Shown in pieces: positions 46,333 to 57,751 of a stretch of 64,000 nucleotides of DNA; the stretch's first letter is position 1, and every line of letters starts with the position of its first letter. Location: the NCBI GenBank assembly GCA_032716605.1, contig CM064545.1, positions 7,870,141 to 7,934,140 of the forward strand, written 5' to 3'. The notes beneath the pieces were generated by a model. The model was given only the letters and a program-made list of their open reading frames with translations. It was not told the DNA's origin and ran no database searches. The DNA comes from Paralithodes platypus (Eukaryota; Arthropoda; Malacostraca; Decapoda; Lithodidae). The translations under genes and the position numbers were made by a program.

Positions 46333-48531
46333 TTAGTTGTCTTGATTCAATCTGTACTTTAACATACCCATCTCTTTTTTTGTTTTTCCAATCACATGTT
46401 TTGAAGCCTTGGTCATAAGATTGATGTGACGCTCCATGGCTTGAGTGTGACATGGATATTTTGGTGGCGAGGCAACATTTGTCACGAATGTTTCAAACAA
46501 TACACTCTCACACATTCCTTTGGTTAGAGGTGGTTCATACACCACTTTCCAATCAATCATTGAAATATAGTCTCTTGCCTCAAAATTTAGTTCTGGTACT
46601 TGGAAGGTGCGTTTCTTTGGGGGTTCTTCCTTCCTGGCTCTCATGATCCTCCTACATGCCAGTTCTCGAATATGTGGCGCCTTGTCATAAAGCATTCCTG
46701 CTAGCAAATTCTCACTGTGTGCAAAATAGGCATTTCTCTGAATTACTGCATGTATCATTTTCCGCTCATTGTCTTGCAGTTCTTTAGTTAGTTCAATCAT
46801 CTTGAAAATGTGCTGTGGACCACTGTGAAAATTAGGATTTGACTTAATGGTAAACCACATTGGTGCATATATCTTAACAATAAACTCTGTTATCCTAGCA
46901 AGACTCTCTGATGGATGAGCTGTAGATATATATAGCCTGCATACTCGATTTGCCATTGTTAGCCATCTAGAATGGCAGAGTTTTCCTGGCTGCCTAGCTT
47001 CCAGACTAGTACTGCAATGACCATCTCTGATCGCCAAACAAATCTCATACATGTATTTCTGGTCATCACTGAGATCCTTAACAATGTCATCGTCCAGTTG
47101 TGGCATAGCAGATCTTATTTGATGATAATTTGCAATTGGTTTATTTTGACAGTGGGGAAGCTCTTTTCCAATTTGTCCCATAAATGATCTTGGTCCATGA
47201 CTTACTCCATCTAGTTCTTGAAAGAAGTGTCTCAGTGGCAGTTCATTGCAGTGCAAAAGACACACAAACCAATGTAATGCATGTCCTACATGATCCTCCA
47301 AAATTTTAATTGTTCCATTTCTCCAGCCGGTGTTGACGTTTGTGCCATCACATCCCACAGCTAGAAGTTTCCCAGGGTCAATATTGTAGTCACTCAAAAA
47401 CATTTGAATTGATGCAGCTACTGATTTGGCTGTTCCATCTTTGGGTGTCATATGCCCTAAAAATATTTGTCCTGGTTCTGCAAGGATAACAATATGTTCC
47501 TCTGTAACAGTCTTTCTGTGATAAACACCATCCTTCAATTTATCTTGCGTAATCGTCAAATCTTTTCTACCATCAAAATATAGAGATGTAACCTTGTCTT
47601 GTTTTCCACTTTCAGCCATTGCTTCAGAACGACGTTGGGATCTAGCTCGTCTCAGTTTGTTCCTGTCGATAACGTTGGTACTGTCAGTGCTGCTTATGAG
47701 GCCCATATCTTGTAGGGTAGCAGTTGCTACTGCTGCAGCTGCCCTATCAGACAAGCTGTATCTGTCACACTCTCTAGCAACAGTTCTCAAAGGAGTTCGC
47801 ATTTGTGTTGACTTTGTTGGGTTAGGTTTCAATCCTGGGTTATCATAATCCATGTCCACTGACTCTTCACTGCCAGAGTCAAGCATGTCTTCTATTTCAG
47901 TTGATTGAAACTTCCTTTTCTTGGAGTTTTCATACGCCTCTACTTTTGTCTTAAGCTTCTGCTCTCTGTCTTGCTTCCTCTGTAATTTGGCTGTCTCTGC
48001 CTTATCCAGTGTAGATATATACATTTTCCGTTGCTTTCGCTGGCCTTTCAGAAACTCTCGTTCTGTCTTGGGAATTTTAATTTCTTGTGGACAAAGGCAA
48101 TGTTCTACATCTACACACTGGCAACTTGCTATGTCAAACAATTTAAGACTTGAATCAGCAAATCTCTGTATCTTTGCTTTTGTTGATTCTTTATCCATTC
48201 GATTCTTTGGAATCTTTAAGATTTGGTTTCTCTATGCACTATGGTATCTGGAGATTCTGTCTGTTACTGACTTCAAGTTATATGTTGGGATAGATGCTGA
48301 ATTCCAAATACTAATCACCACTTGAGCTACTCTTCCTGAAACAATCTGCACATCTGGTTCTTTTTCACATTTCTGTTCCTCTTTGATATGCTTTGTTTCA
48401 TAAAAGTAATGTCTCATAATGTCCTTATAAGTGGGTAAACAGTTATGTTTGAGTCTTTCAGGTTGTCCAAATACAATATGTTCACTGTCACTTCTAGTAA
48501 CATGCTTCACTTTCAAGTTCTTCGCCATCAT
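46333..48531 (-). pseudogene. Element Y protein: unassigned transposase-like protein, one nonsense codon
   Basis: A frame of 621 codons from 48198, preceded in the same frame by 99 codons (48531-48235) after a single TAG at 48232-48234, suggesting an original protein of about 730 residues. The N-terminus has LPTYKDIMRHYFYETKHIKE. A cysteine cluster (ASCQCVDVEHCLCP) and a basic region follow. The core has TSLYFDGRKDLTIT, LLAVGCDGTNVNTGW, HWFVCLLHCNELPLRHFFQE and CHSRWLTMANRV. Spaced Asp residues plus C/H motifs look like an RNase H-fold transposase of the broad hAT-like type, but I cannot name the family or the final acidic residue. I recall similar uncharacterised repetitive proteins in arthropods. 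It may be the mobility protein of element Y. Confidence 0.5.
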
Positions 48532-48925
48532 ATTGCTAATTTCTCGTGCTTTGGTCTGTAGAGAGAGATAGATATTAGTTCTGTATATTCATATAATGTA
48601 AATTGTGAGAATATAGTAAAGTATTGCAAGAACAATTAACAGAAAACTCAATTAAAAAGATGTAGAAAACATAGCCTGCTCAGAATAGTGTCCTAACGTA
48701 CAAAGCGTACATGCACAAAACATTGCTAAACTTTGATGGCTTGGTGACACGTCTTTACATTCAAATATAAATTTTAAAATTTGCATGTGAAGTGTGTGTC
48801 AACAGAAGCAAAAAACCTATGCCTCGCCATTTAAAAATTCAAAAGATGGAAATTTGGATCCACCCTAATTTTAATTTATTTTTATTTTTAAAATTAAATT
48901 ATTATTTATTTTAATTATTATTGCC
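48532..48925. other. Element Y right end and A/T-rich junction
   Basis: Non-coding. Carries the degenerate inverted repeat (TTGATGGCTTGGTGACACGT at about 48735). The last 55 bases are almost pure A/T, and the exact end of Y is not resolved within them. Confidence 0.45.
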
Positions 48926-50628
48926 CATGGGGTCACCGGCAGCGGCTTTCGGTATGTCAATGTCAGTGCCTGTATACACGATCATGTCAAGCACTATTCC
49001 AGTTTCGCAGTCACACAAAACGAAGAGCTTGATTCCAAACCTATGCCTTTTCAAGGGGATATACTGCTTGAAAACAAGACGTCCTTTGAAGAGCACGAGC
49101 GACTCATCAATCACCAAATTGAGGAAGGGGTAAAAGTATTTCCTATACCTCTCCAACAACATGGTGAACACATCCCGAACTTTCCATATCCTGTCAATCC
49201 TGCTAGGATTGTCGTTGTCTGCAAAGTGCATAAATCTTAGCAGCAACAAAAATCTGTCACGAGTCATGAACTTATTGAAAGTTGGGGTGGCGATGAGAGG
49301 GTCGTGCTTCCAGTAGTGTTGCAACACATGCTTCTTGCAAAGAGGCACGAGGAACAACAAGGCAAAGAACGTCATGAATTCTTCCACAGTCGTATCCACC
49401 CAGCCTCGTATTCTCGCTTTTGGAGAAATGACGTCCAATCTGCCAAACACCCACCTGTAGTAGGCGTTTGTTTGGGCAATGATGTAAGTCATTACCTCAA
49501 AATCGAAAAAAGCGAGGAAAAAGTCGCTTTCGTTTGCGTGCTCGTCACAGGGCCAGTCAGCAGTTGTACCTGATGTCCCAGGATTGAACTGGGGCACATC
49601 AGGTACAAAATTGACCCCGTCAGACCACTCAAACGAAGGCATGCCAGGGATCGGAATGTCGTCTGCGCCTGCTTCTGCGTCTGAAATATCACTTCCACGG
49701 TCGCGATACAACACAGCATCATCATCACCCTCCTCTTCACTTGACAGACGCCCTTCCTCATTCTCGTCACCGACGTTGGACTCACTGCCACTGTCCACTC
49801 CCAAATCCCCCCACCCTTGGTCCTGTGCTAGGGCGTCGTCGTCGAAGCCCGGGCTGCCAATGCCCTGCGAATCACCATCAAACAGCAGGGCGGCATACTT
49901 GGATGGTGTCAGAGTTTTTCGGGTCACTCTAGCACGTACGGGAGTCTTATGGACAGGGACAGAAGGGCCGGCAGGGGCGGCAGTGGTGCGTGGTCTTGTG
50001 GCCCTGGAGGCAGGCAAGATGATGGTGGTGCCTGTCGCCCCTTTCCCTTTCTGTTTCCCTGTTCCTTGGGCAGGGGCAGCAGGGCCGGCAGGGCCAGCAG
50101 TCGCTTTCCCTCTCCCTTTCCCCTTCCCCTTCCCCTTCCCTTTTCCTTGGGCAGGGGCAGCAGGGGCAGCAGGGGTGGCAGGGGCAGCAGGAGCAGCCGG
50201 GCCAGGGGCGGCTGGTGGTGGTGGTGGTGGTAGGGTCACTGTGGCAGGCGTACGGGTTCTCTTCCCTACGCCCGTGCCTTTGATTTTGCCTGCCCCCGCA
50301 GGTTCTGCAGCCCTAGGGCGGCCTCCTGCGTCGCTGGTACTGGTGGCAGGGGTGGCAATGGTGGCAGTGGTGGTGGTAGTGGTTGTTGCAGTGGCCTGGG
50401 TCGTGGTGGCAGTGTCCCGAAACAGCAATGACCTCTGTATCTTTGCCGTGCTTGCACGTGTTTTCCGTGCTTGGGTGCTGGTGTTTTGTCCTCCGAGCTG
50501 TAGGGCGTGTCGTACTGGTAGCTAGGGTCTTTAGCAGCCACCCTCTGCCTTCCACTGCGACTGACACCACCAGAAGGAGGGCTGGTTGTGTCATCAGGGA
50601 GCGAGCGTGAGGGACGTGTGGGCTCCAT
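48926..50628 (-). pseudogene. piggyBac transposase, N-terminal half
   Basis: Likely start MEPTRPSRSLPDD at 50628, 221 bp inside the right TTAA. It is followed by RQRVAAKDPSYQYDTPYSSE, then a frame shift near 50445. The continuing frame has a low-complexity Thr, Ala/Pro and Gly/Lys region (repeats such as GKGKGKGKG and AAPAAPA), an acidic segment, and the transposase proper: NESDFFLAFFDFEVMTYIIA, TPTFNKFMTRDRFLLLLRFM and NLVIDESLVLFKGRLVFKQY with the first catalytic Asp. It ends TDIDIPKAAAGDPMG at the element Y junction. The unusually long low-complexity N-terminus is noteworthy. Confidence 0.87.
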
Positions 50629-50852
50629 GACTAGTGCTTGGTTACTGGCGCGGTGGTGCTTGCACGAGTGCGGGGCGAGCGTGTGGCGGGGTGGTGTCGA
50701 GAGTTGACATGTAGTACTATACCCACACCAATTTTTAGCCGCCTGCCTATAAACACGCGGTTTGGGTACGCGTTCAAAAGCTCTGCTCTTAAGAGTCTTC
50801 CCGCAGTCTGCCGGGGGAACTCTTAAGAGTCTTCCCGCAGCTCCCGGGTTAA

Positions 50853-52999
50853 TTGCTCCCCCTCTGGGATTGACTATGACTAGTGTCATTCCACCTTTCA
50901 CTGAGGATAATGTGCAGGATTTCTTTGTTTTGTTTGAGGAAGTTGCTGGAGGTATGAAGTGGACAAGAGATCAATGGCCTTTTATGTTACAAACCGTTTT
51001 GACAGGGCAGGCTCGAGCCACGTATATGTCAGAAGTAGCAGAGGTTAGGCAGGATTATGACAATCTCAAAGAAGCTATCCTAATAACCTATCAATTGCAG
51101 CCTGAGGCTTACACGCAATCTTTCCGTAAAAACCAGAAGAAAGTAGAAGAAACCCATAAGGTATTTGCCAGGACCATGACTAAAACTTTCAATCATTGGG
51201 TCAAGAGTAAGAAAGTTACAAGCTACAATGATCTGAAGGAGTTGGTCCTGTTAGAAAATTTCCTATGGAAAATTTATTCTTCTGTAGCCTATCATTTAAG
51301 GGGGAAAAAGGTAGATTGTCTTGCCCACGCCGCTGACATGGCTGACACATACGTGCTCAACAAAAAATGTCGTGGAAAGAAGCCCTACGATAATTCTAGT
51401 TCTAATTTTAAGTATCCCAATCACAAATCTGACAGACCCAGTCACAAGCCTGTAACGTCTTCACCAGCTAGCCAAAATAGAATTGTTCCCCCAACTAAAC
51501 ATGCGACTCAGGGCAATGGTAACAGAGGTGGGGCCCAAAGTAATAATAATGCTCAAAGAGGGAACGTTCCCGTATCCCCTAAAGTATGTACTTTTTGTGG
51601 CAAGAGAGGCCACCCAGCTTATCAGTGCTGGGCCAAGGAAAGAACAGAGAGATCGGGGCAGACAGTTTCCGCCGTATCTCAAACTCCATATGTTCCTTTA
51701 ATGCAGGACTCCCGACAGAAGGAGTACCTAGCACCAAAAGTTCCTTTAATGCAGGACTCCCGACAGAAGGAGTACCTAGCAGCTAACGTAAATCATCTAG
51801 ACTGGGGTGTAGTAGCATGTGTGGTGCAACCCACTAGGGTTAAGCCAATAATAATTTCACCATCAGTGCAGGACAGTTACCGTCCCTTTATTTCATCTGG
51901 TAACGTGAGTTTAAATGGTTGTATGCATGAGGTAAAAATTCTGAGAGACACAGGTTCTACTAGCACCCTCATGGTGAATCCTTACACTGAGTGCCCACCT
52001 GGCGAACCAGTTGTAATGAGAGGTGCTGGAGGCCAATTTTATGCATACTTGGTAAAAGGCGAAATTGAATGTGAGTTACTACAGGGTGAGGCCACCATAG
52101 CTTTGTGTAGGTCCCAAGATATCCCTGTGCCTGGGCTAACACTCCTTTTGGGGAATGATGTAGCAGGTGAGAAGGTCCGACCAGACCCCATTTTGTCACT
52201 TTCCCCTGTTAACGAGCCACTAACCGGTGAGCTCGAAAAGGAGATGGCAACAGTTTGCCCGGTGTGTGCTGTCACACGTTCAATGTCTCAAGTAGCAGTT
52301 CCCTCAGACAGAAATGTACCGAATGTAAGAGTTGATGAAAGGGATGATGAGAGTGTGAATGACGCTCCAACTGTGCCTGATGATGTGACTGAGGTGGATT
52401 TATCTGACACCTTTATGGCTCATCTTGACCCTAACGATGACCATGAAACCCCTCCAAATTGTCCTAGTGGCCTGGTAGAGCTACAGAGAGATGATAGTGA
52501 ATGCAAGGAGTTAGCTGCCAGGACTGTGAGTGAAGAGGAATGTGAGAAGGAGGGTGGTGAATGTTTCTACCTCAAAGGAGGAGTATTGTGGCGTAGATGG
52601 AGACAGCCACACAGACCAATCGATGACGGGGCCTGGGACGTCCATCAAGTAGTAGTCCCCAAACCTTGTCGTAGAGATATCTTGGAAATGGCACGTTGTA
52701 TACCATTGGCAGGACACCTAGGTGTGAGAAAAACTCTAGACAGAATCAGAGCCCACTTTCACTGGCCAGGAATGCGTGCAGATGTAGTGGAGTTTTGTAG
52801 AGTGTGTCACACTTGCCAGATGACAGGAAAACCCAATCAGAAGGTGCCTGTACATCCTCTGGTGCCCTTGCCCGTCTTCGAGAATCCTTTTACTCGGGTG
52901 GTAGTGGACATTGTAGGCCTATTGCCTAAGACTTCCCAAGGTAACATTTATTTATTAACTATTATGGACATGGCAACTCGCTACCCAGAGGCTATACCC
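50853..52999 (+). pseudogene. Gmr1-like Gypsy gag (rest), protease, integrase N-part
   Basis: Continues gag after the piggyBac insert: VIPPFTEDNVQDFFVLFEEV and RDQWPFMLQTVLTGQARATY, a retrotransposon capsid, then a zinc knuckle CTFCGKRGHPAYQCW. A 48-bp tandem duplication (51692-51787) doubles VPLMQDSRQKEYLA. Protease has ILRDTGSTSTLMV near 51945. An acidic spacer follows, then integrase with an H2C2 finger (HLGVRKTLDRIRAHFHWPGM, FCRVCHTCQ) and the first catalytic Asp in RVVVDIVGLLPKTSQG. The frame is stopped by the TTAA element at 53000. The absence of RT between protease and integrase is the key observation. Confidence 0.88.
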
Positions 53000-53480
53000 T
53001 TAACACCTTACGAGCGGCCTATGCGGTTTATTTATGTGTACCGCCCAGCGGGGTGTTTTTAGCCAAAATAGGGCTGTTTACGTGATCATTTTCATGCCTA
53101 AATAAGACCCAGAACGTAAAACAAGTATCTATCCCTGAAAGGGCATAAACAGAGCTTTCGAATGACACCATAACGATCCTTGTATGATGGATAGTTTTCT
53201 TGCAATAACCGTGCAACGCGAGTGCAAAAAGCAGGTAATTCGGTACTTTCGGTACATAATTGAGTATGTAGCGAGTGAGAGGAGGAGCTGAGATTTGTGT
53301 CAGTAGGTTCGCCGCGGTGGTCTGGAGCAGTCATACGCTCGCTAGTCTCCTGCCACCACTTGTCTCTCTCTCTCAGCCACATTACGTGCTGAAATTGCCA
53401 CTCGAGTTATGTCGAGCGCCGCCACATAGTCCAGCTTTATTTAACTCGACTTATGTTGCTCGCCGCTAATTAAGGGTTAA
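53000..53480 (+). mobile_element. 481-bp TTAA-flanked miniature element, copy 2
   Basis: TTAA at 53000-53003 and 53477-53480. Near-identical to 7295-7782 across its length, including the CACCTTACGAGCGG and CCGCTAATTAAGGG ends. It interrupts the integrase frame: removing the element and one TTAA leaves the integrase codons in register, so it inserted after the Gypsy had integrated or in its source copy. Confidence 0.9.
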
Positions 53481-55000
53481 GGACTACATCTGCTCCAACT
53501 GTCATCAAGGAACTGCTCAAATTCTTCACCAGAATGGGTTTCCCCCATGAGGTGCAAAGTGATCAAGGAACTAATTTTACCTCTAACATTTTCCAGCAGT
53601 CCCTGAAGGAGATGGGTATCGAGCATGTTAAGTGTAGCACCTACCACCCAGAGAGTCAAGGGGTTCTCGAACGATATCATCAGACATTAAAAGGAATGTT
53701 GCGTAAATATTGTACAGAGACCGGAGTTGAGTGGGATAAGGGGGTACCTTTTCTTTTATTAGCTACTTGTGAGGTTCCAACTGAATCCCTGGGTTTTTCC
53801 CCTAATGAGCTAGTTTTCGGTCACCAGGTAAGAGGTCCTTTGCAAGTAGTGCAGGATAGCCTAGTTGGCCAGGAGGGGAACCAAAACCTCCTCAAGTATG
53901 TTTCAGATTTCAAAACCCGGCTGAGATCCTCATGTGAGTTTGCCGCTCAAAACTTGACAGTGGCTAAAAGCTCCATGAAGAACTGGTATGACAGAAAAGC
54001 CCGTGAGAGGGAGTTTCAGCCCGGTGATGAGGTTTTGGTCCTGCTCCCCCTTTTTGGCCAACCTTTATCTGCCAAGCTCAGGGGCCCATATAAGATCATT
54101 CAGAGGGTGAGCATTACCGATTATCTAGTGACTACCCCAGACAGGAGAAAGCCCACGCAAGTATTCCATATAAATATGTTGAAACCCTACCATAGGTCCC
54201 CTGATTCCTCTCCTCCAGATTCTCCCACTGTGGCAGTGAATCTCAGGACCTGTGGACAGCCTGGTGCGGACGAAGTCTTCAGTTCTCTTACTGACCCGCA
54301 ACAGACTGTTCCAGAGCCTGAAGGTATCCATGCAGACTTTGACTTGTCATGTAGGCTATCCAACTTTCAGTATAACTCAGTAGCTTGGCGGGAATTACCA
54401 TCTAAACTATGTCATCTTCCCTCTGATCAAGAGAACCAACTAATCTCTGTTTTATCTCAGTCTCCCAGTGTGTTCCGTGATACCCCAGGGCTCACTTCTT
54501 TGGCCTTGCATGACATCGACGTAGGGGATGCAACTCCCATTAAACTATCCCCCTACCGTGTCTCACCACAACGCAGGAGTATACTGCAGGTCGAGCTTGA
54601 CTATATGTTATCAAACTACCTGATCACAAGGGCCTTAAGCCAATGGAGTAGTCCGGTCATGCTTGTGCCAAAGCCAGACAGGAGCCATAGGTTATGTATG
54701 GACTATAGGCAAGTTAATGCTGTCACACAGAACGATACCTACCCACTGCCACGGATCGAAGTTTGCGTTTACCAGGTTGGCCTCATACAGCAGTAAGTTT
54801 AACTTAATGAGAGGATTTTGGCAATTAGCTCTCCCTTGTAGCGAGGTAAATATCATGTTTTAGTAGTGCGCTTTCAAGCCTTCAGCTGTGAGATGCCTTG
54901 CAGTTCGAATAACGCTCCAGCTACGTTCCGGCTATGTTCTGATGTGGTAGGAGACGTTGCCTACTTTGGGTGATATCCTTATTATATCCTCATTACAATC
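53481..55000 (+). pseudogene. Gmr1-like Gypsy integrase core and truncated RT
   Basis: Resumes the integrase with VIKELLKFFTRMGFPHEVQ, the second Asp in VQSDQGTNFTSNIF and the Glu in YHPESQGVLERYHQTLKG, then a C-terminal domain (REREFQPGDEVLVLLPLFG). The same frame runs on into RT: SSPVMLVPKPDRSHRLCMDY, RQVNAVTQNDTYPLPRIE. A frameshift at about 54775 moves to a frame with SKFNLMRGFWQLALP, and degraded palm sequence (NNAPATFR) follows to about 54960. RNase H and the rest of RT are absent before the 3' LTR. Integrase and RT share one open frame, confirming that their order is not an artefact of nesting. Confidence 0.88.
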
Positions 55001-55079
55001 TTGCTGTTGCCAATCTGGTGGTGAATCTATTTATGTATTATGTTTAATATTATGTACTATACTCCTTAAACTCTTTTCT

Positions 55080-55089
55080 AGGGGGGAGG
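55080..55089 (+). promoter_or_regulatory. Polypurine tract
   Basis: AGGGGGGAGG immediately precedes the 3' LTR. Confidence 0.8.
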
Positions 55090-56639
55090 TCTGACATACG
55101 GAGCCCTGTATGTTTATTTAAGAGTTAGAATTAAGAGTTGAAGGAGTGCCAAACTACCCAGGCGGCAAAGCAGACCAGCGAGTGAACCAGCGAGTGGGAA
55201 ACCAGCTTGTCCGCATACCAGCAAACAAGCCTTCACACCTGCGTGCGTCATAGGGGACCCTGCAAACTACTTCGATGACCCGACGCTATGACGATGATTC
55301 GACGCCAGGAGACTCCATTGGACCACGCACCTCTTACGCAACCAGAGGAGCTGTGATTGGGGCGCGCACCCCCCCCCCCCCCCCCCCCCCCGCATCCTGA
55401 TTCGTTCCTACACCATCATTGCATAGTATATAAGACCCGAGTAGTGGGCATTCAAATCAGTCTCATTTGGAGTTGGGAAGGTGAACTTGCAGCTGGAGGA
55501 AGAAGGGGTGAAGTATTATAATGGGATTGTGACTGTCAGTCAGATTATATAAGTGTGGGTTAAGTGTGTTCGGTGTAAACACTTACGTTATGTTGGTTAG
55601 TGAGATATGTGATTGGGAATTAACGTTAACGCTACTATTATGTACTTAACTATTTGATTGGGAATTAACGTTAACGCTACTATTATGTACTTAACTATTT
55701 GATTGGAAATTAACGTTAACGATACTATTATGTACTTAACTATTTTAGTTGACTGACTTGTGGACTAAAGCAACTCTTTAAGTAATTGGGTTATGATGAA
55801 AGTAATACTATTGTTTTATATTAATACTTACGAGTTCTTTCATTTTCTTTTAATTAAGCTTACATTGCTTAACGGTGCTTAGTACGGTGATGCTATTGTC
55901 TCATATTAGTAATATCGCCTTAGACTAACATGGCTGTTTTAATGTTACTTCTAGTGATTTCCTAAGCTGAAGAAAATTCTTTTAGCTTCAAAATATTATT
56001 TTTGCTTTTCATATTATTTGAGTGAGACCTGAATCGAATCTATGAAGCAATCCTGTAACTTAATTTACTCATAATCAAACCTCAATGTTACGTGGTTAAG
56101 AAATACATTTAACTAATTATTAAATATATATCTAACTTTTTATGTGACTTTGATATTAATCCTGATGATAATAACAATATAATACTATTAACGTAAGACA
56201 AGAACCAAGAATAATTACATTAAATATAAATAAAAGGACATACAGTATAAGAAAACTGTCTATTCATTTCAAAAAGGGTAAGAGACAGAAATATTCTTAC
56301 CTCAATATTTATCTTTCAAGACTTTTTATAGAATTAATAGTCCTTCTTTAGATATAACTTATTCGGTTCATAACCATAGCGTACTAAGCTTCGGTTAAAT
56401 AATAATTCTTTATAAATACTACATGACTTTAATTAGTTTCAGTATTTTTTCATAATTAAAGAGTATCAGTCAATAAAGGATACCAAGTCCTAAGATCCAA
56501 TAGGAAAGGAAGCAACAACAGGAAATAATTTTATTAGATTTTACTTTTGTTTTGCCTTCAGCTGACTGATACCTTAATATATATCTCTGTGCTATCTAGA
56601 TTCATCAAGTTAACCACTTGAGGATCAAGATATGTAACA
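55090..56639 (+). repeat. 3' LTR of Gmr1-like Gypsy
   Basis: Partner of 36075-37619. The poly(C) tract is longer (about 23 C), and the AACGTTAACG tandem has a different unit arrangement. Ends ATGTAACA, followed by CTCT. Confidence 0.9.
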
Positions 56640-56643
56640 CTCT

Positions 56644-57340
56644 CCATATTTTCCCTAAAATTTGCTAACTCCTCAACCTTATACTGTGGTTCTGCGAGCT
56701 TTAACAAGGCAACGACATGGGCCATCTTCCATTGCTCTTGATCCCCGTATGTGGATATTAATAATTGTACTGCCTCAAGATAACTATCACCTACTACCGC
56801 AAAACTCTCTATCAAATGTAAGGCCTCTCCTTCCATTTGTCCTTTCAGGTAGTGAAACTTACGGACATTATCCAATGAGGATTCATGTACTGTAGACCGA
56901 AATACGTCCCAAAAAGATAACCACTCAGTCAATTTGCCCCCAAATGTAGGAAGATTGAGCTTTGGGAGGTGCACAGTGTGTTTTGCGTCAACCCCTTTAT
57001 GGGTCTCATTCTCGCCTCCCTTCTTACTTGCGACAGCACGCTGTAATATGTGCTTCGCTCTAAAGACAGGTTCATTATAGAGGGCGCGATTATCACACTC
57101 TGTAACTATCTCTTCCTCCTCTGTCAAGCCTGCCACAATCACCTCACTCAGAGCCACAATACGACCGTGGGTAGCCTGGACATTGTCTAACCTAGCCTCT
57201 AATTCCTCGAGGTCAGCAGTAGTGATGAAAGTGTTGACATCTACAATTAGCCTATTTAATACTCCCCGAAGTCCCGCCCTCTGATTTTTAGGGGCTTTGC
57301 TCAGCACCCCACTAGACGGTGTCTCTTCCTGTTTACTCAT
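56644..57340 (-). pseudogene. BEL/Pao gag, N-terminal part (DUF1759-like)
   Basis: Starts MSKQEETPSSGVLS at 57340. A coiled-coil region (DLEELEARLDNVQATHGRI) leads to the capsid signature: HLPKLNLPTFGGKLTEWLSF, WDVFRSTVHESSLDNVRKFH and YLKGQMEGEALHLIESF, the DUF1759 pattern. The native frame is cut at 56643 after NFRENMES by the Gypsy. The open frame continues a few codons into the LTR. It resumes at 36070. Confidence 0.9.
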
Positions 57341-57732
57341 TTTGCATGTAAGCCTGTAGGCTATTTATCTAAAATGTTACAAATACAAGGGCAAAATAGT
57401 AGCCTAGTTAAGAGACGCCGACCGGCAGACTTCTATGTTATGGAGAAAATATAGCACACAAAATAGCAATACCCACACTAAAGGGTCATATTGAACAAGA
57501 AAAAAATGTTAGGTCAGGTCATATGTCACAGGAAGTCTGAAATGTAAAAGAAAATTATTGGGGAAAGATGATGGGTGGGATGCAGGACTTAGGCAGGCGC
57601 TACGATATCACCCTGCATTCCGGCTCTAACCATCGCTTGACTAGCCTTACCAGTTTATCATAGAGTTGTTCCTGCATCCTGTTATATGTCCCCTTCCTCA
57701 TTGCCTTAAAAATCCCTTACTGTTAGCTAATT
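57341..57732 (-). other. BEL/Pao leader
   Basis: Non-coding sequence between the primer-binding site and gag on the minus strand. Confidence 0.5.
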
Positions 57733-57750
57733 CCCGAGGTCTGGGCACCA
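57733..57750 (-). promoter_or_regulatory. BEL/Pao primer-binding site
   Basis: On the minus strand TGGTGCCCAGACCTCGGG, one base after a probable LTR end ...TTTACCACA. The TGG start suits pairing with a tRNA CCA end; primer not identified. Confidence 0.6.
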
Positions 57751-57751
57751 A

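Larger units (their letters stand above)
41703..48872 (-). mobile_element. Element Y: unclassified DNA transposon-like insertion in piggyBac
   Basis: Splits the piggyBac transposase between DPMG and MSGAIV, which are adjacent in that family. The putative ends share TAGGGT(T/G)GA and, about 100 bp further in, TTGATGG--TGACACGTCT inverted (left near 41820-41850, right near 48735-48765). The likeness is loose, so the limits are approximate. The only native gene is the minus-strand protein at 46333-48531. Element X is inserted inside. I cannot assign Y to a superfamily. Confidence 0.5.
38223..50852 (-). mobile_element. piggyBac transposon, minus strand, split by element Y
   Basis: Flanked by TTAA (38223-38226 and 50849-50852). 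The transposase is on the minus strand, in two halves. Left end: CCTCTCCGCGGCGCACAGG. Right end (inverse): CCCGGGAGCTGCGGGAAGAC followed by a duplicated AAGACTCTTAAGAG block. The two ends are only weakly alike, so the exact terminal repeats need checking. The TTAA sites, and the return of the Gypsy gag frame when the segment is removed, make the boundaries firm. Native length without Y would be about 5.4 kb. Confidence 0.85.
36075..56639 (+). mobile_element. Gypsy retrotransposon with integrase before RT (Gmr1-like), carrying nested insertions
   Basis: Paired LTRs of about 1.55 kb (36075-37619, 55090-56639) bound a plus-strand element. Coding order is gag, protease, integrase, reverse transcriptase. 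Gypsy-type RT with integrase placed upstream is the arrangement described for Gmr1-like elements. The interior is interrupted by a 12.6-kb piggyBac element in gag and a 481-bp TTAA element in integrase. RT is truncated soon after the palm and RNase H is not seen, so this copy is defective. It lies in gag of the BEL element, flanked by CTCT. Without the inserts it would span about 7.5 kb. Confidence 0.87.

Noticed and set aside
49584..50525. 313-codon plus-strand frame rich in Gly/Ala/Val
   Set aside because: Antisense shadow of the low-complexity piggyBac N-terminus.
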